49,371 nt of DNA from Nonomuraea terrae. GTDB lineage: Bacteria > Actinomycetota > Actinomycetes > Streptosporangiales > Streptosporangiaceae. A model generated the notes under the pieces. That model was not told the DNA's origin, did not search any database, and was given only the letters and a program-made list of their open reading frames with translations. The stretch is taken from NCBI RefSeq assembly GCF_004348995.1, contig NZ_SMKQ01000047.1, positions 1 through 49,371 of the forward strand, written 5' to 3'. Positions 8,635 through 15,434 of the stretch are shown here, piece after piece; the stretch's first letter is position 1; the number at the start of each line of letters is the position of its first letter. A program made the translations under genes and the position numbers.

Positions 8635-8717
8635 CGGGCATCGTCACTGGTCACGGAGGCCTCCGGGTGGGGCGGGGCAGGGCCGGGGACGCCGCCGACC
8701 AGACTTCCCGGCACACC
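8635..8717 (-). promoter_or_regulatory. TrkH 5' leader with shared 26-nt element
   Basis: The leader of about 83 bases starts with the same 26-base block (8692-8717, minus strand) as the permease leader at 2429-2454. It begins seven bases after the predicted -10 box, so it forms the 5' end of the mRNA. The terminal GGCGG of the block can pair with CCGCC about 20 bases downstream, and CCGGG with CCCGG. The ribosome-binding region of trkH is GC-rich and lacks an obvious Shine-Dalgarno sequence at normal spacing, which would suit translational control. The role is inferred from conservation and position only. Confidence 0.55.
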
Positions 8718-8724
8718 GCGCCAC

Positions 8725-8754
8725 ACCGTAGCGCAGGGCTGTTGCGACCGCCAA
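8725..8754 (-). promoter_or_regulatory. Predicted trkH promoter
   Basis: On the minus strand TTGGCG (8749-8754), an 18-base spacer and TACGGT (8725-8730) form a good SigA-type promoter. The predicted start falls at the conserved leader element. Confidence 0.55.
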
Positions 8755-8803
8755 CGACGAGGTTCCCCGAATATAGGGCTGCTCGCGGCCGGTCTGTCCC
8801 CCC

Positions 8804-8809
8804 TACGCT
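8804..8809 (+). promoter_or_regulatory. -10 box of phosphotransferase gene, leaderless
   Basis: TACGCT lies exactly six bases before the ATG at 8816, so the transcript should start at or next to the start codon. Confidence 0.5.
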
Positions 8810-8815
8810 CGATCC

Positions 8816-9583
8816 ATGACGGAGGAGGTGCTGCAGGACACCCCCGACCGAGGGGTCGTGCGGGTCGGCGACACCGTGCGCAGGCCGGTGCAGCCGTGGA
8901 CGCCCGCCGTCCACGCGCTGCTCCGGCACCTGGCGGACGCCGGTTTCCGGTACGCGCCGCGCGTGCTCGGGATCGACGAGCAGGGCCGGGAGGTCCTCAC
9001 GTACGTGGAGGGGGCGGCGGGCGCGGCCGGCTGGGCCCAGGTGGTCTCCGACGAGGGGCTGGCCGCCTTCGCCCGGCTGCTGCGCGACTACCATGACGCG
9101 GTCGCCGGCTTCCGCCCTCCGGGCGACCTCGCCTGGATCACCGGCCGGTGCGGGATCGGCGACGGGGAGCTGGTCTGCCACGGCGACTTCGGCCCGTGGA
9201 ACGTCGTCTGGAGCGACGGCGTGCCCGCGGGGATTCTCGACTGGGACAACGCCCGGCCGGGCTCGCGCGTGTTCGACGTCGCGTACGCGCTGGAGTACAC
9301 CGCGCCGTTCCGCGACGACTCCGAGTGCCTGCGCTGGCTGGGTTACCGTGAGCCGCCCGACCGCCGGCGCCGGATGGAGCTGTTCGCCGCCGCCTACGGC
9401 CTGCCCGGCGTTGCGGGCCTGGCGGGCGAGGTGGCCGCCGTGCAGCGGGACACGATCGCCCAGGTACGCCGGCTGGCCGCGCAGGGGCGCCGGCCGCAGG
9501 CCCGCTGGGTCGCCGAGGGTTACCTCGGCGAGCTGGAGCGCCGGCGGGCCTGGACGCTGGCCAACCGGCGTCTGTTCGGGTGA
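8816..9583 (+). CDS. Aminoglycoside-phosphotransferase-fold kinase
   Basis: APH/ChoK-fold small-molecule kinase of 255 residues. The catalytic loop is CHGDFGPWNVVW (about residues 121-132, catalytic Asp in HGDF) and the Mg2+ site is ILDWDNA (about 140-146). The N-terminal lobe is short (VLGIDEQGREVLTYVEG). The family includes antibiotic kinases, homoserine and choline kinases and many uncharacterised actinobacterial members. Nothing here points to antibiotic resistance, so only the fold is called. It diverges from trkH and probably has a leaderless mRNA. Confidence 0.85.
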   Translation: MTEEVLQDTPDRGVVRVGDTVRRPVQPWTPAVHALLRHLADAGFRYAPRVLGIDEQGREVLTYVEGAAGAAGWAQVVSDEGLAAFARLLRDYHDAVAGFRPPGDLAWITGRCGIGDGELVCHGDFGPWNVVWSDGVPAGILDWDNARPGSRVFDVAYALEYTAPFRDDSECLRWLGYREPPDRRRRMELFAAAYGLPGVAGLAGEVAAVQRDTIAQVRRLAAQGRRPQARWVAEGYLGELERRRAWTLANRRLFG

Positions 9584-9633
9584 CGTACCCGCCCGATGGG
9601 GTGGTTCCGCGACCGGCGTATTGTCTGATTGCT

Positions 9634-9654
9634 CCTGGGATGCCCACTCCCAGG
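9634..9654 (+). promoter_or_regulatory. Inverted repeat upstream of LysE-type gene
   Basis: CCTGGGA (9634-9640) and TCCCAGG (9648-9654) form a perfect 7-bp inverted repeat with a 7-base spacer, 35 bases before the exporter start. It may be an operator or leader hairpin. No adjacent regulator gene is present. Confidence 0.35.
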
Positions 9655-9689
9655 GATACCCGGTGGTCTGCAGGTCAGGTGTACAACAA

Positions 9690-10325
9690 ATGATCAATTG
9701 GGCCGGTTTCATCCCCGCCGCTTTTCTGGTGTCGCTCATCCCGGGGGCCAACCAGCTCCTCGGCCTGAACAACGCCGTACGGCACGGAATGACGTACGCG
9801 CTGGCCGGGATCTTCGCGCGGCTGGTCGCCTTCGTCATCATCATCGGCCTGGTCGTGGCGGGGCTCGGCGCGGTGCTGGCGACGTCGGCCGCCTGGCTGA
9901 CGGCGGTCAAGTGGGTGGGCGTCGTCTACCTGGCCTGGATCGGGATCTCCTGCCTGCGGCGCGCGCGGCGGGCGCCCGCCGCCCCGGCCGCTTCCACGGC
10001 GCCGGCCAGGAAGGAGCTGCGGCCGCTGATGCTCAACGAGTTTCTCGTGGCGCTGAGCAACCCCAAGGCCCTGCTGCTCTTCGCCGCCCTGCTCCCCCAG
10101 TTCACCGGCGGGTCGCAGGCGGACGCCGGCGTCCAGATCGCCGCATTGGGGGCGGCGTACCTGGCCGTCGAGCTCGTCGTGGGCCTCGGCTACATCGCCG
10201 TCGGCAACGGCATCGGCGCCACCGGCATCCCGGCCGCGACCATGCGCAAGGTCGACCTGGGCAGCGGCGTGATCTTCCTGGGCCTGGCCGCGCTGCTCGC
10301 CGCGGACGACGTCACCGCCTCCTGA
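9690..10325 (+). CDS. LysE/RhtB-family exporter
   Basis: Amino-acid exporter family protein of 211 residues with about six membrane segments. Family landmarks are the N-terminal SLIPGANQLLGLNNAVRHG (LysE proteins usually have a PGP motif here; this has PGAN) and NEFLVALSNPKALLLFAALLPQF in the second half. A cytoplasmic Ala/Pro-rich loop (about 92-110) joins the halves. ATG 9690 is chosen because it starts the first membrane helix directly; upstream in-frame sequence belongs to a shadow of the kinase. The substrate is not predictable. Two tRNA genes on the opposite strand follow immediately. Confidence 0.85.
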   Translation: MINWAGFIPAAFLVSLIPGANQLLGLNNAVRHGMTYALAGIFARLVAFVIIIGLVVAGLGAVLATSAAWLTAVKWVGVVYLAWIGISCLRRARRAPAAPAASTAPARKELRPLMLNEFLVALSNPKALLLFAALLPQFTGGSQADAGVQIAALGAAYLAVELVVGLGYIAVGNGIGATGIPAATMRKVDLGSGVIFLGLAALLAADDVTAS

Positions 10326-10332
10326 CTCAAGT

Positions 10333-10405
10333 GCCGCTCCGGGGATTCGAACCCCGAACCTCCGCCTCCTGAAGACGGCGCCTCTGCCAGTTGGGCCAGA
10401 GCGGC
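10333..10405 (-). tRNA. Class I tRNA with CAG (Leu) anticodon, unusual
   Basis: A 73-base cloverleaf on the minus strand: acceptor GCCGCTC pairs with GAGCGGC, D-arm GCC/GGC with GG in the loop, anticodon stem CCGTC/GGCGG (one G-U pair), T-arm CGGGG/CCCCG with loop TTCGAAT. The anticodon loop TTCAGGA gives CAG, which reads the Leu codon CUG. The variable loop is only five bases (AGGTT), whereas bacterial tRNA-Leu is class II with a long variable arm. It is therefore a tRNA-like gene of uncertain charging identity. The discriminator is A and CCA is not encoded. It lies 121 bases downstream of tRNA-Pro, probably in one transcript. Confidence 0.7.
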
Positions 10406-10500
10406 TGGGTGGGCCCCGGGCTCGGGCTGGCGTGGGCCGGCCCGGGGCGAGGGCGTGGTCCGGCCGGGGGGCGCCATTCCCACCGGCCAGGCCGTGCCCG

Positions 10501-10522
10501 CGGCCCTTTCCTTTCAGGGCCG
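10501..10522 (-). terminator. Hairpin after tRNA-Pro
   Basis: CGGCCCT (10501-10507) and AGGGCCG (10516-10522) form a 7-bp stem with an 8-base loop, beginning four bases past the tRNA-Pro 3' end on the minus strand. There is no T tract, so it may be a processing or weak termination signal between the two tRNAs. Confidence 0.35.
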
Positions 10523-10526
10523 TCGT

Positions 10527-10601
10527 CCGAGTGGCAGGATTCGAACCTGCGGTGCTCCTGCTCCCAAGGCAGGCGGGCTGACCAAACTGCCCCACACTCG
10601 G
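10527..10601 (-). tRNA. tRNA-Pro (TGG)
   Basis: A 75-base cloverleaf: acceptor CCGAGTG/CACTCGG, anticodon stem CCTGC/GCAGG with loop CTTGGGA (anticodon TGG), T-loop TTCGAAT, discriminator A, CCA not encoded. Its 5' end is only seven bases after a strong hairpin (10609-10643). Confidence 0.9.
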
Positions 10602-10608
10602 TACAACA

Positions 10609-10643
10609 AGAAAGCCGCCCCGGATTTCTGCGGGCGGCTTTCT
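10609..10643 (-). terminator. Strong intrinsic terminator downstream of MscS gene
   Basis: AGAAAGCCGCCC (10632-10643 read on the minus strand) pairs perfectly with GGGCGGCTTTCT (10609-10620): a 12-bp stem with an 11-base loop, followed on the minus strand by TGTTGT. It should end the mscS transcript. It sits immediately before tRNA-Pro, which leaves little space for a separate tRNA promoter. Confidence 0.7.
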
Positions 10644-10795
10644 GCGGAATTCCGTGAAGGATTATCCGGAAAGCCTCCGGCGCAGCCCGGGAAGGGCCGG
10701 TCGCAGGTCGCTCACGTCGCGCTCCCCCTTCCCTGTCTTTCTCGCCGTTCGACGTTGTCCACGGTAAACCGATGATCCGGGCGCGTGCCACACAT

Positions 10796-11881
10796 TTATG
10801 ACGACGGATCCAGGCCCCATTTCACGCCCGCCCTGGTCTCCGGAGATTCGACGCGGAAACGGGGAAGTGCGTCCGGATAGTTGTCGCGGACGAAGTCGAC
10901 GAGGAACTCGCGCACATCGCATTTGAGGTCCCACGCCGACGGCGAGTCGGCGGCGCTCATCAGCGCCCGCAGCTCCACCAGGCCGTTCGGCAGCACGTCG
11001 GTGACCTGGAGCGTCCAGTCCTTCTGGTCCCACAACGGGTTGCCCTGCAGGAACTCGTACAGGGCCTCGCGCAGTTTCCCCACCGGCACCGACCAGTCCA
11101 CCCGCAGGTACACCACGGCCAGCACCCGGCTGCCGTGCCGCGTCCAGTTCTCGAACGGGTTCTGGGTGAAGTACGACACCGGCAGCACGAGCCGGCGCTC
11201 GTCCCACAGCCGCAGCACCACGTACGTGAGGGTGAGCTCCTCGATGCGCCCCCACTCCTCCTCGACGACGACCACGTCGTCCAGGCGCAGCGCGTCGCTG
11301 AAGGCGAGCTGCAGCCCGGCGAGCATGTTGCCGAGGGTCGGCTGGGCGGCGATGCCGACGACCGCGCCCGCGATGCCCGCCGAGGCCAGCAGCCCCGCTC
11401 CGAGAGCGCGCACCTGCGGGAACGAGAAGAGCATCGCGCCGAGCGCGATGACGATGATGACGGCCGCGGCGATGCGGCGCACCAGCCCGAGCTGTGTCCT
11501 GATGCGCCGCGCCCGCCGGTTGCGCTCGCCCTCGACCCGCACCAGCCGGTCGAGCACGACATCCGTCAGCGCGTACGTGGCCTGCACGATCAGCCAGGTG
11601 ACGGCGCCGATCGTGCCCAGACCGAGAAAACGGTCGACGGTGGCCCCCGCCCCGAGCTCGCCCGGGGCCTCCCCGAACATCCCCGGCCGGAAGGCCACGT
11701 TCGTCGCCGCCACCGCGGCCACGGTGAACGCGGGCCACGTGCAGTGCTCCACGAGATGCCGGGCCAGCTCCCACTTGCGCCCCGCCTTGCTCAGCACCCG
11801 CCGGATCACTTCCACCAGGAGGATCGAGCCGACCACCGCGATCAGGAGAATCGGCCAGTCCGCTGGAGACTGCACGTTCAT
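10796..11881 (-). CDS. MscS-family mechanosensitive channel
   Basis: Small-conductance mechanosensitive channel homologue of 361 residues. N-terminal membrane helices at about 10-30, 50-65 and 90-110 are followed by a charged loop. The pore region has Gly/Ala packing (ALGAGLLASAGIAGAVVGIAA, about 163-183) and QPTLGNMLAGLQLAFSDALR, the classic TM3 kink and start of the beta domain (RLDDVVVVEEEWGRIEEL). The C-terminal alpha/beta vestibule domain ends near DNYPDALPRFRVE. It acts as a safety valve on osmotic downshift. ATG 11881 follows GGGGG closely. A strong terminator lies 150 bases downstream of the gene. Confidence 0.9.
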   Translation of the reverse strand: MNVQSPADWPILLIAVVGSILLVEVIRRVLSKAGRKWELARHLVEHCTWPAFTVAAVAATNVAFRPGMFGEAPGELGAGATVDRFLGLGTIGAVTWLIVQATYALTDVVLDRLVRVEGERNRRARRIRTQLGLVRRIAAAVIIVIALGAMLFSFPQVRALGAGLLASAGIAGAVVGIAAQPTLGNMLAGLQLAFSDALRLDDVVVVEEEWGRIEELTLTYVVLRLWDERRLVLPVSYFTQNPFENWTRHGSRVLAVVYLRVDWSVPVGKLREALYEFLQGNPLWDQKDWTLQVTDVLPNGLVELRALMSAADSPSAWDLKCDVREFLVDFVRDNYPDALPRFRVESPETRAGVKWGLDPSS

Positions 11882-11893
11882 GCCCCCAATGTC

Positions 11894-12889
11894 TTAGAAC
11901 GTCTCGTCAAAGGTCACATTGCCCTCTACTGCCACCTGGTAAGCCGAAACCCGCCGCTCGAAGAAGTTCGCCAGTTCCTGCACGTCCTGCAGCTCCATGA
12001 ACGCGAACGGGTTCGCCGAGCCGTACCGCCGGGGCAGGCCGAGCCTGGCCAGCCGCTGGTCGGCGACGTACTCGAGGTACTGGCGCATCTGCGCGACGCC
12101 CATGCCCGGCATGCCGTCGCCGCACAGGTCCGCGGCGAAGGCCAGCTCAGCGGCGACGGCCTCCTCCAGCATCTCGGCGACCTGCTCGCCCAGCTGATCG
12201 TCGAACAGCTCGGGCTCCTCGGCCCTGACCGTGTCCACCACGCTGAACGCGAACTCCATGTGCATGGACTCATCCCGGAACACCCAGTTCGTCCCGGTGG
12301 CCAGCCCGCCGAGCAGCCCCCGGGAGCGGAACCAGTAGACGTACGCGAAGGCGCCGTAGAAGAACAGGCCCTCGATGCAGGCGGCGAAGCAGATGAGGTT
12401 GAGCAGGAACTGCCGGCGCTCGTCCGCGGTCTCCAGCCGCCGCAGGCCGTCGATCGAGTCGATCCACTTGAAGCAGAACTCCGCCTTGTCGCGGATCGAC
12501 GGGATGTGCTCGATCGCGGCGAACGCCTTGACCCGCTCGTCCGGATCCGGCAGGTAGGTGTCGAGCAGCGTCAGGTAGAACTGCACGTGCACGGCCTCCT
12601 CGAACAGCTGCCTGCTCAGGTACAGGCGCGCCTCGGGGGCGTTGACGTGCTGGTAGAGGTTGAGCACCAGGTTGTTGGCCACGATGGAGTCGCCGGTGGC
12701 GAAGAACGCCACCAGCCGGTTGATCAAATGCCGCTCCTGCGGCGTCATCCTCGCCAGGTCGGCGAGGTCGGTGTGCAGGTCCACCTCCTCGACCGTCCAC
12801 GTGTTGCGGATGGCCGCGCGGAAACGCTCGTAGAAATCGGGGTAGCGCATCGGGCGGAGCGTCAGATCCATCCCGGGGTCGAGCAACAT
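11894..12889 (-). CDS. nrdB: Class Ia ribonucleotide reductase beta subunit
   Basis: R2 subunit of 331 residues that makes the diiron-tyrosyl radical used by NrdA. Metal ligands are visible: D67, E98, H101 (EEAVH), E173, E207 and H210 (DESMH). The radical tyrosine is Y105, at the usual distance after H101, so this is class Ia/Ib-like and not the tyrosine-lacking Ic type. No N-terminal ATP cone is present. ATG 12889 is chosen over upstream in-frame codons because AAGGAG precedes it; a GTG one codon earlier is equally possible. It lies 13 bases after nrdA in one operon under NrdR and B12-riboswitch control. Confidence 0.93.
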   Translation of the reverse strand: MLLDPGMDLTLRPMRYPDFYERFRAAIRNTWTVEEVDLHTDLADLARMTPQERHLINRLVAFFATGDSIVANNLVLNLYQHVNAPEARLYLSRQLFEEAVHVQFYLTLLDTYLPDPDERVKAFAAIEHIPSIRDKAEFCFKWIDSIDGLRRLETADERRQFLLNLICFAACIEGLFFYGAFAYVYWFRSRGLLGGLATGTNWVFRDESMHMEFAFSVVDTVRAEEPELFDDQLGEQVAEMLEEAVAAELAFAADLCGDGMPGMGVAQMRQYLEYVADQRLARLGLPRRYGSANPFAFMELQDVQELANFFERRVSAYQVAVEGNVTFDETF

Positions 12890-12902
12890 CACAAGATCTC
12901 CT

Positions 12903-15074
12903 TCACTGGCACGCTTCACAGGTCTCGGGGTTCTCAAGGGAGCAGGCGATCACGTCCGCGACCGGCTGGGCCGGCGTGGGCTGGGCGACCGTCGTCTGGG
13001 AGATCCGGGTCGCCGGGCGTGAGCGCAGGTAGTACGTCGTCTTCAGGCCGCTCTTCCAGGCGTAGGCGTACATCGAGGAGAGCTTGCCGATGGTCGGGCT
13101 GGCCAGGAAGAGGTTGAGCGACTGCGCCTGGTCGACATACGGCTGCCGCGCCGCGGCCAGGTCGATGAGCGCCTTCTGCGGCAGCTCCCAGGCCGTGCGG
13201 TAGAGCAGCTTGAGGTCGTCGGGGATGCCGGGCACCGTCTGCACGGAGCCGTCGGCCCGTTTGATCGCGTCGCGCATCTCCTGCGTCCACAGCCCGCGCG
13301 CCTGCAGGTCGGCCACCAGATAGCGGTTGACCTGCAGGAACTCGCCCGACAGCGTCTCGCGCTTGAACACGTTGGACACCTGCGGCTCGATGCACTCGTA
13401 GCAGCCGGCGATGGAGGCGATCGTGGCGGTCGGCGCGATGGCGATCAACAGCGAGTTCCGCAGCCCCGTCACGGCGATCTTCTCCCGGAGCGCCTCCCAG
13501 CGCGGCGAGCTCACCCCGTAGTGGTCGGGGTGCAGCACTCCCCCTGCCGCCCTGGTCTCGTCGTACGACGGGTGCCGGCCGCGCTCGGCCGCCAGGTCCG
13601 CCGAGGTGTCGTACGCGGCGAGCGCGATCTCCTCGGCGATCCGGGTGGACAGCTCCCGCGCCCGAGGAGAGTCGAACGGCAGCCGCAGTGTGAAGAACAC
13701 GTCCGCCAGGCCCATCACGCCGAGCCCCATCGGCCGCCACCGCTTGTTGGCCGCCTCCGCCTCGGGCGTCGGGTAGAAGCCGAGGTCGATGGTGCGGTCG
13801 AGGAAACGCACGGCGGTGCGGACGGTCCGGCGCAGCCGCTCCCAGTCGAGGTCGCCGCCGGCGAGGTGGGCGGCCAGGTTGACCGAGCCGAGGTTGCACA
13901 CGGCCGTCTCGGCGTCGCTGGTGACCTCGAGGATCTCGGTGCAGAGGTTCGACAGGTGGATGACGTTCTCGGGGCGGGCGGTCTGGTTGGAGGTGCGGTT
14001 GGCGGCGTCCTTGAAGGTCATCCAGCCGTTGCCGGTCTGGGCGAGCGTGCGCATCATCCGGCCGTACAGGGTCCGCGCGGGGATCTGGCGGGCGAACCGG
14101 CCCTCGGCCTCGTACGCGCGGTAGGCGGCGGTGAACGCCTCGCCGTACAGGTCGGTCAGGTCGGGCACGTCCTTCGGGTCGAAGAGCGACCAGGTCTCGT
14201 CGGCCTCGACGCGGCGCATGAACTCGTCGGGCACCCAGTTGGCCAGGTTGAGGTTGTGGGTGCGGCGGGCGTCCTCGCCGGTGTTGTCGCGCAGTTCGAG
14301 GAACTCCTCGATGTCGGCGTGCCAGGTCTCCAGGTAGACGCAGGCCGCGCCCTTGCGCCGGCCGCCCTGGTTGACCGCCGCCACGGACGAGTCGAGCGTG
14401 CGCAGCCAGGGGACGATGCCGTTGGACAGGCCGTTCGTGCCCCGGATCAGGGAGCCGCGCGAGCGCACCCGGGTCCAGGAGACGCCGATGCCGCCGGCGT
14501 ACTTGGACAGGCGGGCGACCTGGCCGTACCGGTCGTAGATGGCCTCCAGCTCGTCGCGCGGCGAGTCGAGCAGGAAGCAGGACGACAGCTGCGGGCGGCG
14601 CGCCCCCGAGTTGAACAGCGTCGGCGAGCTGGGCAGGTACGACAGCGTCGACATCAGCGCGTACAGCTCGGCGGCCTCGGCGACCGTCTCCGACAGCCCG
14701 CAGGCCACCCGCAGGAAGAAGTGCTGCGGCCGCTCCAGCACCCGCCGGGTCTCAGGATGGCGCAGCAGGTAGCGGTCGTAGACGGTACGGAGCCCGAAGT
14801 ACTCGAACCGGTCGTCCGCCTCCCGCGAGATCAGCCCGTCCAGCTCGGCCGCGTGCGCGGCCACGAACTCCGCCAGTCCGTCCTGGATCAGCCCGGCCGC
14901 GTGGGTGGCGGCGATCGACTCGGAGAACGACCGCACGCCGTGCGCCGCGGTCTCCTCGGCGATCTCCTCGGCCAGCAGCCGGGCGGCGAGCCGGGAGTTG
15001 GCCGGGTCGGCGATCACCCCGGCGGCGGCCTCCTCGATGGCCAGGCGGCGGTCAACCCCAACGATCTGAGTCAC
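12903..15074 (-). CDS. nrdA: Class Ia ribonucleotide reductase alpha subunit
   Basis: Catalytic subunit of 723 residues reducing ribonucleoside diphosphates. Active-site pieces are in place: SSCFLLD (first redox Cys), SNLCTEI (Asn, thiyl Cys and Glu), CNLGS (second redox Cys), TTYYLRS (radical-transfer tyrosines) and a C-terminal CEAC (C719, C722). The N-terminus starts only about 20 residues before a segment (LAARLLAEEIAEE) that in E. coli lies at the end of the ATP cone, so the dATP-sensing cone appears to be missing. GTG 15074 has GAGGAG nine bases upstream. Transcription starts beyond a cobalamin riboswitch (15206-15380). Confidence 0.94.
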   Translation of the reverse strand: MTQIVGVDRRLAIEEAAAGVIADPANSRLAARLLAEEIAEETAAHGVRSFSESIAATHAAGLIQDGLAEFVAAHAAELDGLISREADDRFEYFGLRTVYDRYLLRHPETRRVLERPQHFFLRVACGLSETVAEAAELYALMSTLSYLPSSPTLFNSGARRPQLSSCFLLDSPRDELEAIYDRYGQVARLSKYAGGIGVSWTRVRSRGSLIRGTNGLSNGIVPWLRTLDSSVAAVNQGGRRKGAACVYLETWHADIEEFLELRDNTGEDARRTHNLNLANWVPDEFMRRVEADETWSLFDPKDVPDLTDLYGEAFTAAYRAYEAEGRFARQIPARTLYGRMMRTLAQTGNGWMTFKDAANRTSNQTARPENVIHLSNLCTEILEVTSDAETAVCNLGSVNLAAHLAGGDLDWERLRRTVRTAVRFLDRTIDLGFYPTPEAEAANKRWRPMGLGVMGLADVFFTLRLPFDSPRARELSTRIAEEIALAAYDTSADLAAERGRHPSYDETRAAGGVLHPDHYGVSSPRWEALREKIAVTGLRNSLLIAIAPTATIASIAGCYECIEPQVSNVFKRETLSGEFLQVNRYLVADLQARGLWTQEMRDAIKRADGSVQTVPGIPDDLKLLYRTAWELPQKALIDLAAARQPYVDQAQSLNLFLASPTIGKLSSMYAYAWKSGLKTTYYLRSRPATRISQTTVAQPTPAQPVADVIACSLENPETCEACQ

Positions 15075-15205
15075 GTGCTCTTTCTCCTCGCGAAGTCATC
15101 CCCGTGAGGGCACGCCAGAGCACCGCGACACCGGAGCACCCGGCCGCGTCACGCCCTCAGCCCACCCTCGAGGCCCTGAACATTGCCCCGGGCACGCGGC
15201 CCGGA

Positions 15206-15380
15206 GTCGCCGGCAGGTCTTCGGGCTCGCGGGCGTGCTCGATGGCGCCTACTGGCCGTCGCTTCCCGGATCCGCTCCAGTGCACATGACGGCGGTCGTT
15301 CCCGCTCACCGCTGCGGGGCAGCCCCGGAATCACACCGGGTTCCCTTTTGCTCCGCCTCAGGGGGAGGCGAACCAGCGAC
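15206..15380 (-). promoter_or_regulatory. Cobalamin (AdoCbl) riboswitch upstream of nrdA
   Basis: On the minus strand the leader has the B12-riboswitch core in order: AAAAGGGAACCCGGTG, ATTCCGGGGCTGCCCCGCA, GCGGTGAGCGGGAACGACC, CACTGG, GGGAAGCGACGGCCAGTAGG and CGCGAGCCCGAAGACCTGCC. Outer bases GTCGC (15376-15380) and GCGAC (15206-15210) can close P1. B12 riboswitches are known to repress class Ia nrdAB in streptomycetes when cobalamin allows the B12-dependent class II enzyme to work. The expression platform (15075-15205) contains no clear T-tract terminator, so control may act on translation. Confidence 0.92.
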
Positions 15381-15387
15381 GACGAGG

Positions 15388-15434
15388 ATCCTACATCTAG
15401 TGGCCGTTCCCGCAACTACCCCAGCATGTTGTGG
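15388..15434 (-). promoter_or_regulatory. Paired NrdR boxes over nrdAB promoter
   Basis: On the minus strand CCACAACATGCTGGGG (15419-15434) and CCACTAGATGTAGGAT (15388-15403) match NrdR-box style and are exactly 31 bp apart, three helical turns, the known spacing of tandem NrdR sites. A promoter overlaps them: TTGCGG (15410-15415), a 16-base spacer and TAGGAT (15388-15393). The boxes cover the last codons and the stop of the upstream lipoprotein gene. NrdR is a dATP/ATP-sensing repressor encoded elsewhere. Confidence 0.75.

Noticed and set aside
8816..9583. Calling the phosphotransferase an antibiotic-resistance gene
   Set aside because: Only the general APH fold is visible. Residues of known drug kinases were not recognised and there is no resistance context.
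10333..10405. Reading the tRNA as selenocysteine (TCA anticodon)
   Set aside because: Shifting the anticodon loop by one base breaks the stem, and the long acceptor and variable arms of tRNA-Sec are absent.
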